Shown here: in pieces, positions 12,456-24,300 of the stretch | How positions within the stretch are numbered: position 1 is the first letter of the stretch | How the letters are laid out: each line of letters starts with the position of its first letter | The notes under the pieces: model-generated | Databases searched by the model: none | What the model was told of the DNA's origin: nothing | What the model saw: the letters and a program-made list of their open reading frames with translations, nothing else | DNA from: Hyparrhenia diplandra | Lineage: Eukaryota; Streptophyta; Magnoliopsida; Poales; Poaceae | DNA: 64,000 nucleotides | Direction: 5' to 3' | NCBI GenBank assembly: GCA_015847255.1 | Contig: JADLZK010007835.1 | Span: 1-64,000 of the forward strand | Position numbers and translations under genes: made by a program

Positions 12456-15400
12456 TCACAGGTCTTCAAGCCTTCTTGTCTTGGTAGTTGTGGCCTTCTT
12501 GGTGTTGCCTTGCTGATTAGATGGCCCAGTAGGTGCAGTGCGCTTCAACCTTGCTCTTCCTGCCTTGGTTGCAGTGGTAGGTGGCACTGGCCTTGTAGTT
12601 GGCTGGTTGCTGGTGATGAATGTGGAATCTGGCAATGGTTCCTGCCGAGGCTGGCTGTTGCTTGTTTGTGAACACTACATGGAAGCAAGTTAGGTGCTGC
12701 TCATTTCAAATTGACAAGTTAGCTGTAAGTTTGTGAGCACTTACATTTGCATGCAGTTGAGAAAGCAAAGTTCCAGTCATTTGAGATAGTAGTGGTTGGC
12801 TGCCCTCTCCAATCTGCATGGAGGCCTGCCAAAAAAATTGTCAAACATATATGATAGAGTATTAACTACCTAACATGGTGAATGAGTTTGAGATACCTGA
12901 CTGGTAACTAGTTCTTCATAACCATCAGCTGATCCTCCTTGTCCATGGTTCACATTTGGGTTCATTTCATTTTGTTGTTCGGCCCTGATCCCAGCCTTTC
13001 TCAGCTTACAACCAGCCCTGTTATGCCCTTCTATTCCACAATAAGAGCAAGTAATTACAGTACCATGCTTAGACATTTTAGGGCCAAACTTTCCCATGAC
13101 CTCATGAGGTTGCTTTCTTCTGTTCTTTGGTGGCCTACCAACTCTTTTCTCATAGACTGGTGGAAGAACTTTAGGTCCTTGAACTTTCTTCCACATACTC
13201 TTGTCATTGCAAGGATGAATCTTGGGAGCATATGCCTTTAGGTACATTTCAGTAGAGTAACACTCATGAACCATGGACTCTGGTACTATTCTCTCCATTC
13301 TCATACAAGAGATAGCATGTGAACAAGGGATACCTGTTAATTCCCACCTTCTGCAATCACACTTCTTATTACGCAGATCCACAATGTACTTTCTGTCCAC
13401 CACATTAACCTCAAAAATGGCTTTACTAGCAGGCTGTGGATAACATGTGTTTGCCCATTGAGAAATCTTATGAAGTTTCTTCCTTATCTTGGGGCAAATA
13501 GGTCCATCCCACACATTCCCTACCTCATTCTCCTTTGTATGATATCTAGTCATTAGTTGTGTTTTTATTTGCTCTAACATGCTCAAGATAGGCATTTCTC
13601 TGGCTTCTAGTATGTAATTATTAAACACCTCACAACTATTGTTAAGTAGAATATCACACTTGGAGAAAGTGCTAAAGAACGCTCTAACCCATGTACTTGG
13701 TGGCATCTTCTCCAGCCATTCAAAAGCTTTCTGATTGAGGACCTTCATCTTTTCCATGTTTTCATTCCACCTGACTTCTGTGGTTGACCTAGCACACATC
13801 CAGAGTTGGTTCTTTAAGTTCTCACCTTTGAAATGCATCATGAAATTGGAATAAAGGTGTCGAACACAAAATCTGTGTTCAGATTCTGGGAAAACCTGTG
13901 CAACAGCTGGTACTAGGCCCTACAAGTGAAGAAATGTCAGCCATTACTCTATCAATAATATGTGAGGGTTTGTGAAGAACAAGTCAAGAACAAGTCAAAG
14001 ACCATATACCTTTTGTTTGTCAGTCATCACTGTCCATGGGAATGTATTTTCAATGCCTAGGTCTGTTTTCAATGTTTCTAAGAACCACTTCCATGTAACT
14101 AAGGACTCAACTTCAACAACTCCAAAAGCTATTGGATAAATGCAGTCATTTGGATCAATTCCTACTGCTGTGAGCATAATCCCTCCATGCTTAGTTTTCA
14201 GGTGGCAACCATCTAGGCAGATTATAGGTCTACAACCAGCTAGGAAGCCCCTCTTGCAGGCATCTAAAGACACATACAAGGATGAGAATAGGTCACTAGA
14301 AAGGTTTAGAAAGAAAGTGCTTCCTGGATTGCTTCTTCTCAGTTCATGGGCATAATTCCATAGCTGATTGTACTGCTCTTCTTCATCACCATGTATGATC
14401 TTCATAGCAATTCTCCTGGCCCTAGCAAGTGTTGTTCGTGGGGGTGTCAAATTCCACTCCTTCTGGACTGTCCTTGCAAAGTTAGTGAGTGACATCTTCT
14501 GGTCAGCTCTAAATGACTCCAAGTATTTCTGAGAAAGCCACGTAGAGGTACATTTCTTTAAACTCCACTTTCTCTGGCAAGTGTGATGCCCATTAAAAGT
14601 CTTGATCATCAATGAGTCCTTAGTCCTGGTATCATTAGAAGCATACAAATTCCAAGGACAATCATCTTCACAATGAGCCCTAAGCCTTTTCTTCTCATTC
14701 CTTGGCATCTTGATGTCAACCCTATTGAGCAAGCTATATTCTGTAATAGCCTTCCTGAGCACCTCAACAGACTCAAATATCATGCCAACTTTGAAAATGG
14801 GATTCTCCATGTCTTCATTTCTGAATGTCTTGAACCTGAAAACTTGTCCTTCTTCATCGGATTCTGGCAATTCTAGCTCAGATTCATCTGTTAACTCTGC
14901 TCCATATACAGCCTTAGATGAAACTTTTTTCCCTTTTAGTTTGCTACCAACAGCCTTCTTGGACTTTACTGTATGCTGCCCTTTGCTTGCAATATCCCCT
15001 TCTATGACATCCTGATCAACATAGTGCATAAAAATGTCATCATCATCTCCTTGTATATCATAGTCACTGTCACTGAAATCAGCATCATCTTCACTGCTTT
15101 CATCTCCTTGGACATCATGCTGCACTGAATCCTGGCCCATTTCAAATGGTGGCACTTGTTCTCCTTCATCCTTCCCAAAATAGCCTCCCTTGGCTGGGCT
15201 CATTACTTTAGGCAGTGAAGCGATTGGGTTTGCCACAATGTCCTCCCAATTTATTCCAGCAAAGCTGTCATTATGGTCAAAATAGACAATAAAATTCTGC
15301 ACCCTGTCAGCAACTGAACTCATCACCAATGCATCTGAGTCTGACTCAATCACTCTAAGTCCATCAGCAAGACTCTTTCCAGGAAGCAACCAGTATATCT

Positions 15401-16164
15401 TCAAAGTAATTATGCTAGGACATCTCAGCTCATCAGCAAAATCAAAGAACCACAATGGAGACCAAGTTTCTACCTCGCAATGGTCAAACCAGTTCACCTT
15501 CCCATCAATGTAAGCTCTATCTGAATTCTGACCAACAAAAAAACCACAGTGGTGCACCTCGACCGTGAACTTGCCTTTATCAATACCTACATATGAGAGA
15601 AAATGAATTGATTAATATGCTAGTAAATGTGAAACACCCTTTATTACTGTAGTGTACATCTATTTCTACTACACATGATGTGGATTGGATTAATTAAATA
15701 AAATAAATTCATATAGTGTGTATATATTAAGTCAAGCCATATGCCTAAATGTCTAATAGCTCTTCACTCTAATCGGAACAAAAGAAACCATAAACAAATC
15801 AAATCACGTCGGTACTCCACAAGTCTAATAATTAACAAAAGAAATAAATTCAGAGTCACAAGTAGGCCTAATCGGAAGTCACCAGGAAGATGACATCCGA
15901 GGGCTTATAGTTACGCTGATCGGAACTTTGGGAAAAGTAAAAGGCTGCAGGTCATCGATGGCCCTAAGTATTATCAGATAGAAGCTACAGGACCTACGGA
16001 ACCGCGAATTTGATTTGAGACACAGAGTATTCGAACTCTAAATCCTAAACAAAACTAGAGAATATGGCCTCGACCATGAACCAATACATGCACAACACCA
16101 TGGCACCGATTGACTCACCATAGTCCGGCGGGGGTTCCCCTTCAAGTCGCAGCGACGGCGCCAT
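12456..16164 (-). CDS. MULE (MuDR/MURA-type) transposase, 5 exons, 981 aa
   Basis: Exons (minus strand): 16164-16119, 15586-14010, 13919-12897, 12825-12745, 12674-12456. All junctions are GT-AG and the lengths sum to 2946 bases, 982 codons including TGA. The ATG at 16164 was chosen because exon 1 splices in phase into the next exon (PPPDY then GIDKGKF). Domains in order: a plant-MULE N-terminal PB1-like region (about residues 15-100), an acidic linker, a MuDR DNA-binding region, an MULE transposase core with DGCHLK near residue 472 and MTDKQK near 538 (first two DDE acids), a SWIM zinc finger from CDCRRW (about 727) to CSHAISC, and a CCHC knuckle CSYCGIEGHNRAGC (about 832). The enzyme would cut and rejoin the element ends in the nucleus. 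There is no internal stop, unlike the host genes in this window. Confidence 0.9.
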
Positions 16165-16416
16165 GGCACCGATTCCACACGGTCAACACACCAGCCTGCG
16201 GCAGCAAGGTGCGTTTCCTCGCTACTCTTCTGCTGAATCTTGCAATGTCGCTAGCTTTGGCCTCCGTCGGCAGTCGTTTCGCCGCCGACTCCGCGTCGCC
16301 CCCAGGACGGTGCGCTCGAGGAGAAGACTGGATTTGGTAGATTTGAGGAGGAGGAGGGGCCTAGATGCATATTTACACTGGTGGCGAAACGTGCTCAGAC
16401 CGGGCCAGAAGAGAGA

Positions 16417-16530
16417 TGGGCCTGCAGTAAACAACTTTACAAGTTCAAGGGCTTCTTTTTCGAGTTTGCAACTTCATGGATCAAAGTGGCACACCCTTAC
16501 AAGTTAAAGGGCCGCCACTGTATTTAACTC
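16417..16530 (-). repeat. Right terminal inverted repeat of the MULE
   Basis: Inverted partner of 11787-11900. It lies upstream of the transposase start, so it probably carries or borders the promoter, as in maize MuDR where the terminal repeats are promoters. Confidence 0.9.
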
Positions 16531-16531
16531 T

Positions 16532-16540
16532 TTTTATAAT
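16532..16540 (+). repeat. Right target-site duplication of the MULE
   Basis: TTTTATAAT, identical to 11778-11786. One extra T at 16531 leaves the exact right boundary uncertain by one base. Confidence 0.85.
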
Positions 16541-19172
16541 CTACTAGTGGCCTCTAGTCATCTAGTCTAGTGCAAACAAAGCTTCCCTCCCTCTCTATCC
16601 CTCTCCCTCTCCCTCTCAAACACACGCGCTTTCTTGGTGCCTTGTGAGCCAGCAGCAGCTACTCCTCACCGGCCGCCGGGACGACATGAAGACCAAGGAC
16701 GAGGAGGACGCCGCCAATGCCACCGTCTCCAGCGACGACGACGACGTGCCGTCTCTTCTCCAGCTACGACGACGACGTTCCTCGCTCCCCGCCCGCCCGG
16801 AGAGGCCGCCGCCGCTCCGGTGACTCATAGCTGATTCTCCTTTCTCGCCTTCTGAGTCATCGTCGTTCTTCTTCAAAGCAAAGCCATACACATGGTGCGA
16901 GCTCGCCGTCGTCGTGCAGACCAGCGGCTCAACTGATTGAGGAGAGCCCTGGCGAAGAAGGAGCCGTGCGTGTCCTGGTGATGCGTGCGGATTTGGCATG
17001 CGGGAAAGCCAGGCATTTTTTTTCTCAATTCAGACTCGTTTTCGCTTTCCTACCCTCGCTGATTCCTGCTGCTGCTGCTGCTGCTTTTGTTGTTGGTTTA
17101 GCCTCTTTTTTCTATTCTCTTCTTTTTTGGTCCATCTCAGGGCCAACTATTTGTAGTTTTCCAATTATAATTCTACTATGAATATCGGTTCTCGGAGATT
17201 GAAATGGTCATGTGTGGATTCTGCTCTCTACATCTCTGTATGTATAAAGCTACAAGCTACCATTATTGAGCAAATTGCGCAACTTGACCAAGTGCATTGC
17301 TAAGTCTGGTATATATCTCTGTGCATATATATTCTGTTTTTCAGATGATGCAATAATGTCCTTGAATGATGATTAGCTTCTGAATCCATGAATCCTGCGT
17401 TTTTCTTCCTCTGTCTACTCTTTCTTGTCTGTTTGTTTGTGTTCCAGCTGTCTATAAAACTGCAATGTAGTTACTGTTTACTGCAGCAACTGTGCATGTA
17501 AATATGACACAATGTAATCCGGCCCTGATTCTCCATGCATTTTTTCAGCGCTAAGCATTTCTCGTGCATCAGACTGCAGAGAAAGATCTCATACAGATAG
17601 AGCATCACTGCTCAGCAGATTTCTGCAAGAATCATGCATTGTATTACATTGCATTGAGCACACATTATGGGCAAGTACTCCTTCCTTTTGTCTTTTAGGT
17701 GCCTTTTTGCGTGCAGTGTTGAGAGACTCTCCCCAAGTCTTGTCCCAACATCGCAAATCTTCTACCAGCGAAAAAGGATGGAAACTAAAGGGGAAACGGA
17801 GCAGAGAAGAAAAGGAATCCAAACACTAATCTTGCCAACAGCAAGAAGAGAAGCTGGCCTCCAATGGCGGATCCTTTTTTGTGTTGTCACCCACATTCCC
17901 ATGGAGAAGAGAGTCTATAGATAGCCAGAGAGGAATGAGATGAGAGGAAATGACATTATTAGAGTCAGGCAGCCTGATTGGCGACGGATTTCCCAGGCAG
18001 CTAGCTTATACAGGCAGAGGCAGGTCTCTCTGACTCTCTGACCTGGCAAAAAATTCAGGGTCCCAACACCCAACAATGCAACAAAATAACATTCAGGCAG
18101 TGATTGGCGAAACCAAACGGGCCCTTGTGTTGTGGTGCTGCAGGATAGAATGAAGATGGGCATAGCTTGGTTCTGGTTCTATGATTGAGCCGTGATTGGT
18201 GATGGGAACCGGTTTTTAGGATTATGTATTCATTAATTTTTAGCCATATATATTCTTCAGCTGGTTTGTTGTGGAATGTGCTGATGCCTGATGGCATACA
18301 GCTATACATACACACACCTAAGACATGTTTGTGCCCTTAACAACCACATAATAAATAATGTGCTTGTATGTAGACTATTCTTATGTTGGATCACATCACA
18401 TCCCTGTCAATGACAAGTTGACACCAGCAGTGCTCATAGTTCCCTTTTCCTGTTGCTACATCATAGTACAGTACATGTAATGTAGGCCCTTTTTTGACCA
18501 GCCAGGTGATCTGGTCACTTCACTTGCCTTAGCTAGATTAAGAACTTCTTTATTTCCTTACTGAACTTCTTTTTTTTTATACAAATTTAATCATATGTTA
18601 AATGTCAGTACTAATACTCTTCTATACGAATATTTAATCAAATTATAAAGTACAATGAATGTAACTGTACCATATGTTACCAATTTAATCTAATTTGACC
18701 AAGTTTTATGAACTGCACATTATTTCAAAAACCGCGTCTTTTCTTGAACAGAGGAAGCAGCACTGGTGGTATGGCTTTGCTGGCCTCGGGATTCGCGCAG
18801 TCCTCCGACCAAGTTTGTCAAGAGAAGTGTATACAAAAGTGGAAGAGAAGACCTCTAGCAGCATTAGCAATAGCATATGCAATGCAGCACCAAACGTGGA
18901 TCGGCATTAACTAGTAATTAAGGGCGTCGCCGTCTCGATCGCCATTGTTTAGTCGACTAGGATGTATACCTGCGTTGTTCTTGAGCTGCCGGCTTTTGAC
19001 TTTAGGGATCTGATGCTGCTGACAGTGCCGCAGGAAACTGGCGTCCTACCCACCCTAGCCTTCCTAGGGGATCGTGATCGACCAGAACCCTCGCCCTCGC
19101 ATCTGCAGATACCTTGCTTGCTCGTAGAGTTTACACTACATACTCTGTTTTTAGACCGGCCGGAATAGATGG
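16541..19172. other. Region right of the MULE with leader-like sequence, no firm gene
   Basis: Sequence from about 16560 has a CT-rich leader, a GC-rich patch to about 16980 and then AT-rich sequence, the profile of a grass first exon. The only short ORF starting in that context is 16686-16823. A (CTG)n run sits near 17062-17084. Nothing further downstream forms a convincing exon chain, so this may be a non-coding transcript or a decayed gene start. Confidence 0.3.
16686..16823 (+). CDS. Short acidic-then-basic ORF, 45 aa, unrecognised
   Basis: ATG follows a CT-rich leader. The peptide starts MKTKDEEDAAN, has an acidic SSDDDD stretch, then Arg/Pro-rich sequence, and ends at TGA. Codon use is GC-rich, like grass first exons. 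I recognise no family. It could be the first exon of a gene whose frame is broken downstream, or a chance ORF. Confidence 0.2.
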   Translation: MKTKDEEDAANATVSSDDDDVPSLLQLRRRRSSLPARPERPPPLR

Positions 19173-19174
19173 TA

Positions 19175-19430
19175 CTCCCTCACTATTGGTAAAATAAGTG
19201 TTGATAGTGATACGGTCTCCAAAACACAAGTTTGACATCTTGTCATTATAAAAATATTTATGAAAATGTCATATATGTATACTTTTGAAAAATTATTTTT
19301 TAAGACAAATCTATTTATATAATTTTCATATTTATAAACTTAACCACTTAAAAATTATTTATGATTTATATTTCTAATATTTGACCCAAACATTGTCAAA
19401 AAACGACTTCCTTTACCAATACGGAGGGAG
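19175..19430. mobile_element. Stowaway-type MITE (Tc1/mariner-derived)
   Basis: 256 bp, AT-rich, flanked by TA dinucleotides (19173-19174 and 19431-19432). Ends are inverted: CTCCCTCACTATTGGTAAA on the left, and the right end reads CTCCCTCCGTATTGGTAAA when reversed, the typical grass Stowaway terminus. There is no coding capacity; movement would need a transposase supplied elsewhere. Confidence 0.85.
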
Positions 19431-19797
19431 TAGTTTACTTTAACCCAACATTTCTTTCATCTGCATCTCAGGACCAATTGATCTTGGTCTTCCTCTCTCT
19501 CTCTCTCTTGGCACTTGAGTAGGGTTGCATTTCTGTAGATTTTCCCTATAGTGTAGTGTCTATTTGTCATATATTTCACTGAATGAGGCAATAGAATCCC
19601 TGCTGGCTCCTATTCCTATTCTCTACAATTGGGCACCCAGAAAATTAAGCTTCTCCTTCTCTGCATGTTTGATATGGCCTCCAATGGAGTCGTCGAAGCC
19701 GAAATGACACCAAACAGAGTTTTAGATGTGTTTGTTTGGATATAGTACAGCAACCGTTGGTGCATTTATGCACATATATACGATGATATCTGTCTGT

Positions 19798-20837
19798 GGG
19801 AGTTGCTGGGGCTTTCAGGCCGTCACCAGCTCTCTTCTTCGTTGGATAGATCACTGTTCGGTCCCTTCGACCTTGCTTTCGACAACGACATTAGCGAAGG
19901 TGCCATGCCTCTGAAGAAAGTCCATGTCACCACGAACCTCGCCGACTCACTTTGTGCCTGGGCCGTGTGCCGCTGCAGAGCCCCCGCCGGGTAGACCCAA
20001 TGCTTGACGAGCTCGTGGCTTCCATACCACGCCCGGCTACCACTATGGTCTCCCAGGCAATGCGGATGGAGCCACCTTCGCCGCTATGTGTTGTCGAGCT
20101 AAACCGCGGATGTGGTGGCGCTGGAGGCTCGTGGGGGTGTCGAGGTGACCGGCCGCGGCGGTCGGTGTGGTCGGGCCCGGCCGGGGGGTGCTACAACGAC
20201 ACCTCCCCGCTCCCGCCCGCCCGAAGCCCCCGCTTTTTGTCGGCGGGCGCACCGACAATAGCCTCGGTGTCAGCCACCGTCGACTCTCGCATCTGCCACC
20301 GGAGGAGCCTCGATCAAGGATCCGCCGCACACGAAGGTCGAAGGTCGCAGGATCGGATCCCAAGGTGTAGCGATCGCCTAGCCCGCGAACTCGGCATTCC
20401 GTGACCCTAGCTGAGCGGTAGGCACGCCGCGTCCTCTTAGACAAGTGGGAGGGCCGCCGGCCCGGGAGCGCCGTTGACCACCCCGGATAACGACATAACG
20501 CGGTCGTTTCGAGCCACTTTGGGGACTCCGTTCTTTTTCCAAGCGGGCTAACATCCAGAAGATCTTCACCATGCGCCGCCGTCACTGCGAGGACGGTTGA
20601 GCGCCTGTAGTGTACTACCCCGTCTTCCTAACCTCTTAGTCACACAATTATTTCTTGCTTAGTACAAAATTCGAAGCGCCACCATTCGAGCCGGTCACAA
20701 TCTGTGTTGTGTGCTCTCCCACCCTATCATGGCACCTCACCATGTTTGGGTGTGTGGTTTTGTAACTCATTTGGATTTTATCTAATCTCTCTTAAGTCTT
20801 AATGGAGAACGAGCTAAGCTCGGTTTTGGAAAAAAAA
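19798..20837 (+). mobile_element. Poly(A)-tailed retroposon with 15-bp target duplication
   Basis: A 1.04-kb GC-rich insert ends in a run of A (20830-20837) and is bracketed by ATGATATCTGTCTGT at 19783-19797 and 20838-20852. Tail plus long target duplication is the signature of target-primed reverse transcription by LINE machinery. The 3' end carries a short hairpin-like CGAGCTAAGCTCG, similar in placement to LINE 3' structures. Interior ORFs on both strands are Arg/Pro/Gly-rich and unrecognised. It may be a non-autonomous LINE derivative, a 5'-truncated LINE tail or a retrocopied transcript. Confidence 0.7.
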
Positions 20838-21236
20838 ATGATATCTGTCTGTACGTTGTCAACACTGTTGGTGATCAAAAGATGATGATGGCTTTGATCA
20901 GAGAGCACGCACATTGACTTCCTGCCGTCCACCAGCATGCAGCCGGCTTTGGTGCTAGTGGTAGTAGTTGTTGTTCATGTTCATGTTCAGTCGCTGATTG
21001 TGAGCGTGACAACCGACCTCGCTTTCGCGCCAGTGCAGATGCTGCTGAAAAGCCTTGAGAGCAGGCGGCGCGGGAAAAGCTCTTTTCACATGCGTCCAGT
21101 ATTCCAGTGCTTTCGCAAGCGGGTAACAGTCATTTGACTCACTGACAGACTGAAGAAAGATAAACGCAGCGCCGACAGTGCAAACTCACATGCACGCAAT
21201 TATATTTTCAGAAATACTAAACACAGGTAGATTCTA

Positions 21237-21358
21237 CTCCTTTCATTCTAATTTTAGAAGTTGTTTTGATGTTTGTAGGCATTATTACATATATTTTAGG
21301 CAAAAAAATTGTTTGGGGACACTCCACTTTTGTGATTTACAAGTTAAAATGGGGATAG
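21237..21358. mobile_element. Degenerate Stowaway-like MITE
   Basis: 122 bp between TA dinucleotides (21235-21236 and 21359-21360). The left end CTCCTTTCATTCTAATTTTA and the reversed right end share an imperfect inverted pattern that resembles the common grass mariner MITE ends. Divergence is high, so the call is tentative. Confidence 0.45.
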
Positions 21359-24300
21359 TATATAAGTATCAGAGAAAGAAGAATCAACAAAATGTCAGAC
21401 AAGATCATACTGTATATGTACTCGTACTAGGTAAGTGGCACAACAGAATCTGCAGTCGATATTTCACGGTCGAGTGGATATGATCGATTGATGGGTAAAT
21501 AAAGGTGGTGGTCCGCCCTTGGGTTTTTTGACTCTCGAATCATGCAACGACGCAACGCAACGCAATTCAATTCAATTGCCTAGGAAAGGAAAGGGACAGA
21601 CACCGAGACACCCGATCGCCATCGGCATGGCAGTGTGCTTGCTGGCCGGGACTGGAGACCGGAGAGCTAGCTGATGCACGCTCGTCGTCCCTGACGGCGA
21701 CGGGACGCCGGACTCCAGCAGCACGCAAGATATTCCCGTGACAACAGCAAGAGGGCATGGCCACAGCACCTCAACACCGGCGCCGCTGTCTGCGCGCCCG
21801 GCACGATTATCGGCCAATAACGCACACGTCCTGTCGTCGTCGGCGGCGTTGAATCCCCAACAGTTGCTTATCACTGCGTCGCATGGGATGGGTTACGTCG
21901 ACGGCGCCGACGAGGCGATGGAGTAGAATGAACAGGAGGAAGCTGCTGCGATGCCAGGTTCTCAGACGAACAAGAGACGACGACGACGACATCAAAGGAA
22001 CACGGGAACAGAAGAAACAAATGATCGTCCATTATCCGGACAATCGCGTCGTGAGCTGAAGACGTACTTGGTTCTAACTTCAATCGAAGACCAAACGTTA
22101 TAGGACTGTAGTCCGAGGAGATTTTGTTGAAATTGGTTCAAGTTTTGGGACTGATTTTTTTATATATATAATGAAACTCAAAATATTGCCTCTATGTATC
22201 CGAAGAATTTCGAACTGAATGCTCTGCCCTACCCCTTCCCCTTCCCCGCCAGACACACGTAACCAAATATAGCCCTCCACGGGATCAATTATTGCTATCT
22301 TTGGGTCCTCGCCATGCGGGCGGCTCAGCCGCCCGATGAACCCCTAGCCGCCCCCCACCCTTCTTCTTTTCTCCAACCGCGCCACCCCCAAAGAACCCTA
22401 GCCATTGGTCAGGTAGCTTGAGAGAGTTGAAATTGATGTTTTTCACAAGATTAATCATGGCAAGAAGATGAGGACCATTTTTTCACGATTGGGGAATATA
22501 GCCCTTTTCGTTAAGCAGAGTGAATTCCATGACCAACTATGTGAGAAACCTCATATATAGCATAGATTACAAACCACAAAGGAAGTGGTGAGTGACCTAG
22601 AATAAACATAAGAACAAGATATAAAGAAAAAATAGAGAGCGACTTCACCACCCTAGACCTATCAACCGAGCCCTGCGAAAAAAAAGATACAACAATGTGA
22701 AGGTTGCTGCGCAAGAAAAGACCAAGCCACGATGGCAAATCATCCACCCAGAGAAACTAGCATCCAGCAGCCAAGCATCCGCCAACAAGTGGGCGGCATA
22801 CACACTCTCGGCAAAGCAAAGCATCTACTAGAGAGAGGGCCAAAGAGCCCATGGTGGCAAAGCATCCACGAGGGGGTTCCATTGACGAATTAAGCATCCG
22901 TCGGGAAAAAAAGACACACCGTACAACAAAGCATCCGTAGAGGGAGACTCGCACACTCTCATCTACAAAGCATCCCCAAAGAGGAGGCCTACGACAACGG
23001 TGGCAAAGGATCCGCCAAAGGAGAAAGCTATAGCAGCGAAGCATCCGCTACAAACGACGCCGGCGAGGTCAAGTGCTGCATAACAAACCATTGCGATGGG
23101 ACATAGGCACACACGGTCACAACTAGGAACTTCACCAAAAACTGGCAAAGATGGCGGGACCATGAGCGCCACGATGACACGGGGATGAAGCGATTGGCGT
23201 TAGTGATTCTTCGGCCGACGCCTTCACGTAAAGGGTGACGCCCAAGGCAAGCACCATGGCCACTATTGTCGCTAGGCGAGCTTTCACCTAGAATCTAGCA
23301 TTATCAATGCCGAGATATGGGTTCATCAATAACGCCCCGAGGAGGAGTGTGGCACCTAAGGCGTCACCTTCGTTTTCTGGTCGGCCGGACCGAGCTTTCA
23401 CTCCGAACTCCAAGGTGGTGCAGTTGCAACCGACTGTATGTGCTCTGACAACTTGATTTGCCGCCGGCCAGCCAAGACGTCCCGACACCCCGCATGAGGG
23501 TGCTCCCCGCACCGGCGGTCCACCGCAGAGAGTTGCAATAGTCGTGGTGCATCCTCCATCGTTGTGACCACGTAAGAAGGGTGTGCGGGTCCCCGGTCAC
23601 CCACCATCGACCACCACCCATAGGAGTGGCGCCACCCGTCGCGGATCCGGCGGAGGGAGCACGCGAATCCGCCCTCATAGTTCCCGAATCCGGTCCACCG
23701 GCCGGTCACCCTACTATAGAAAGCTGGGGAACACGCCAAGGCCGATTGCGCATGGGTCCCCGTGCACCACCGTCATCCGGCCATAGGAGCGGCATCGCTA
23801 GATGTGGGTACCGCCCAAACAACTCGTCGGAGATGGGCGTGGAAGAGGCGTCTCGCCGCACCACGGCCGACGCGGCTTCATAGTCGCAGATATCGTGGAA
23901 GCACAAAAGGTCGTAGCCCCCCTTCCTTCCCTCTCTACCCCACCCCATCCACCGGATCTACGATTGTGAATCGAAGAAGATAAGGAAAGAGGATGGTGGA
24001 TGAAAGGGGGGGTTGAGAGGGAAGGGAGGGAGCTACGACGATTGCAGTTTTCTTTACGGGCCCACCGCCGTGAGCCGGAAGGTGGCGATTGCGCGCCGAA
24101 GGGGAGGTGGAGAGGGGCGCTGCAAGTCGTACATTGGGGATACTCGGGGAAGGAGAAAGTCAAGCTAGGATACATTATATTGGGCCAACTCTAAGAAGAG
24201 GACCGTGGTGTTCCTAAAGTATTTGGTGCAACCTGGTGGTCTATGCAACAACATTGATACCACAACACACAATAATTTGACTCAACATTTGAGCATAAAA

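Larger units (their letters stand above)
11787..16530 (-). mobile_element. Complete Mutator-like element (MULE), apparently autonomous
   Basis: A 4.74-kb element bounded by 114-bp terminal inverted repeats (11787-11900 and 16417-16530, roughly 88% identical by eye; both contain AAATACAGTGGCGGCCCTTT) and flanked by a 9-bp target duplication. It encodes one minus-strand transposase with five exons and no frame lesion. The intact coding region and clean ends suggest a fairly recent insertion. Around 12% divergence between the ends is normal for MULEs and is not itself a sign of decay. There are no captured host exons, so it is not a Pack-MULE. Confidence 0.92.

Noticed and set aside
17915..18130. 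Possible MITE with AACCAAACGGGCCC at its right edge and an internal CAGGCAG...GATTGGCGA repeat
   Set aside because: No matching inverted left end or target duplication could be found.
18182..18194. TGATTGAGCCGTG, identical to the first 13 bases of miR171
   Set aside because: The following bases diverge and no foldback partner resembling the miR171 star strand lies within reach, so a MIR171 gene is not supported.
20043..20585. 180-codon minus-strand ORF inside the retroposon
   Set aside because: Composition-driven Arg/Pro/Ser-rich text overlapping ORFs on the other strand, with no recognisable domain.
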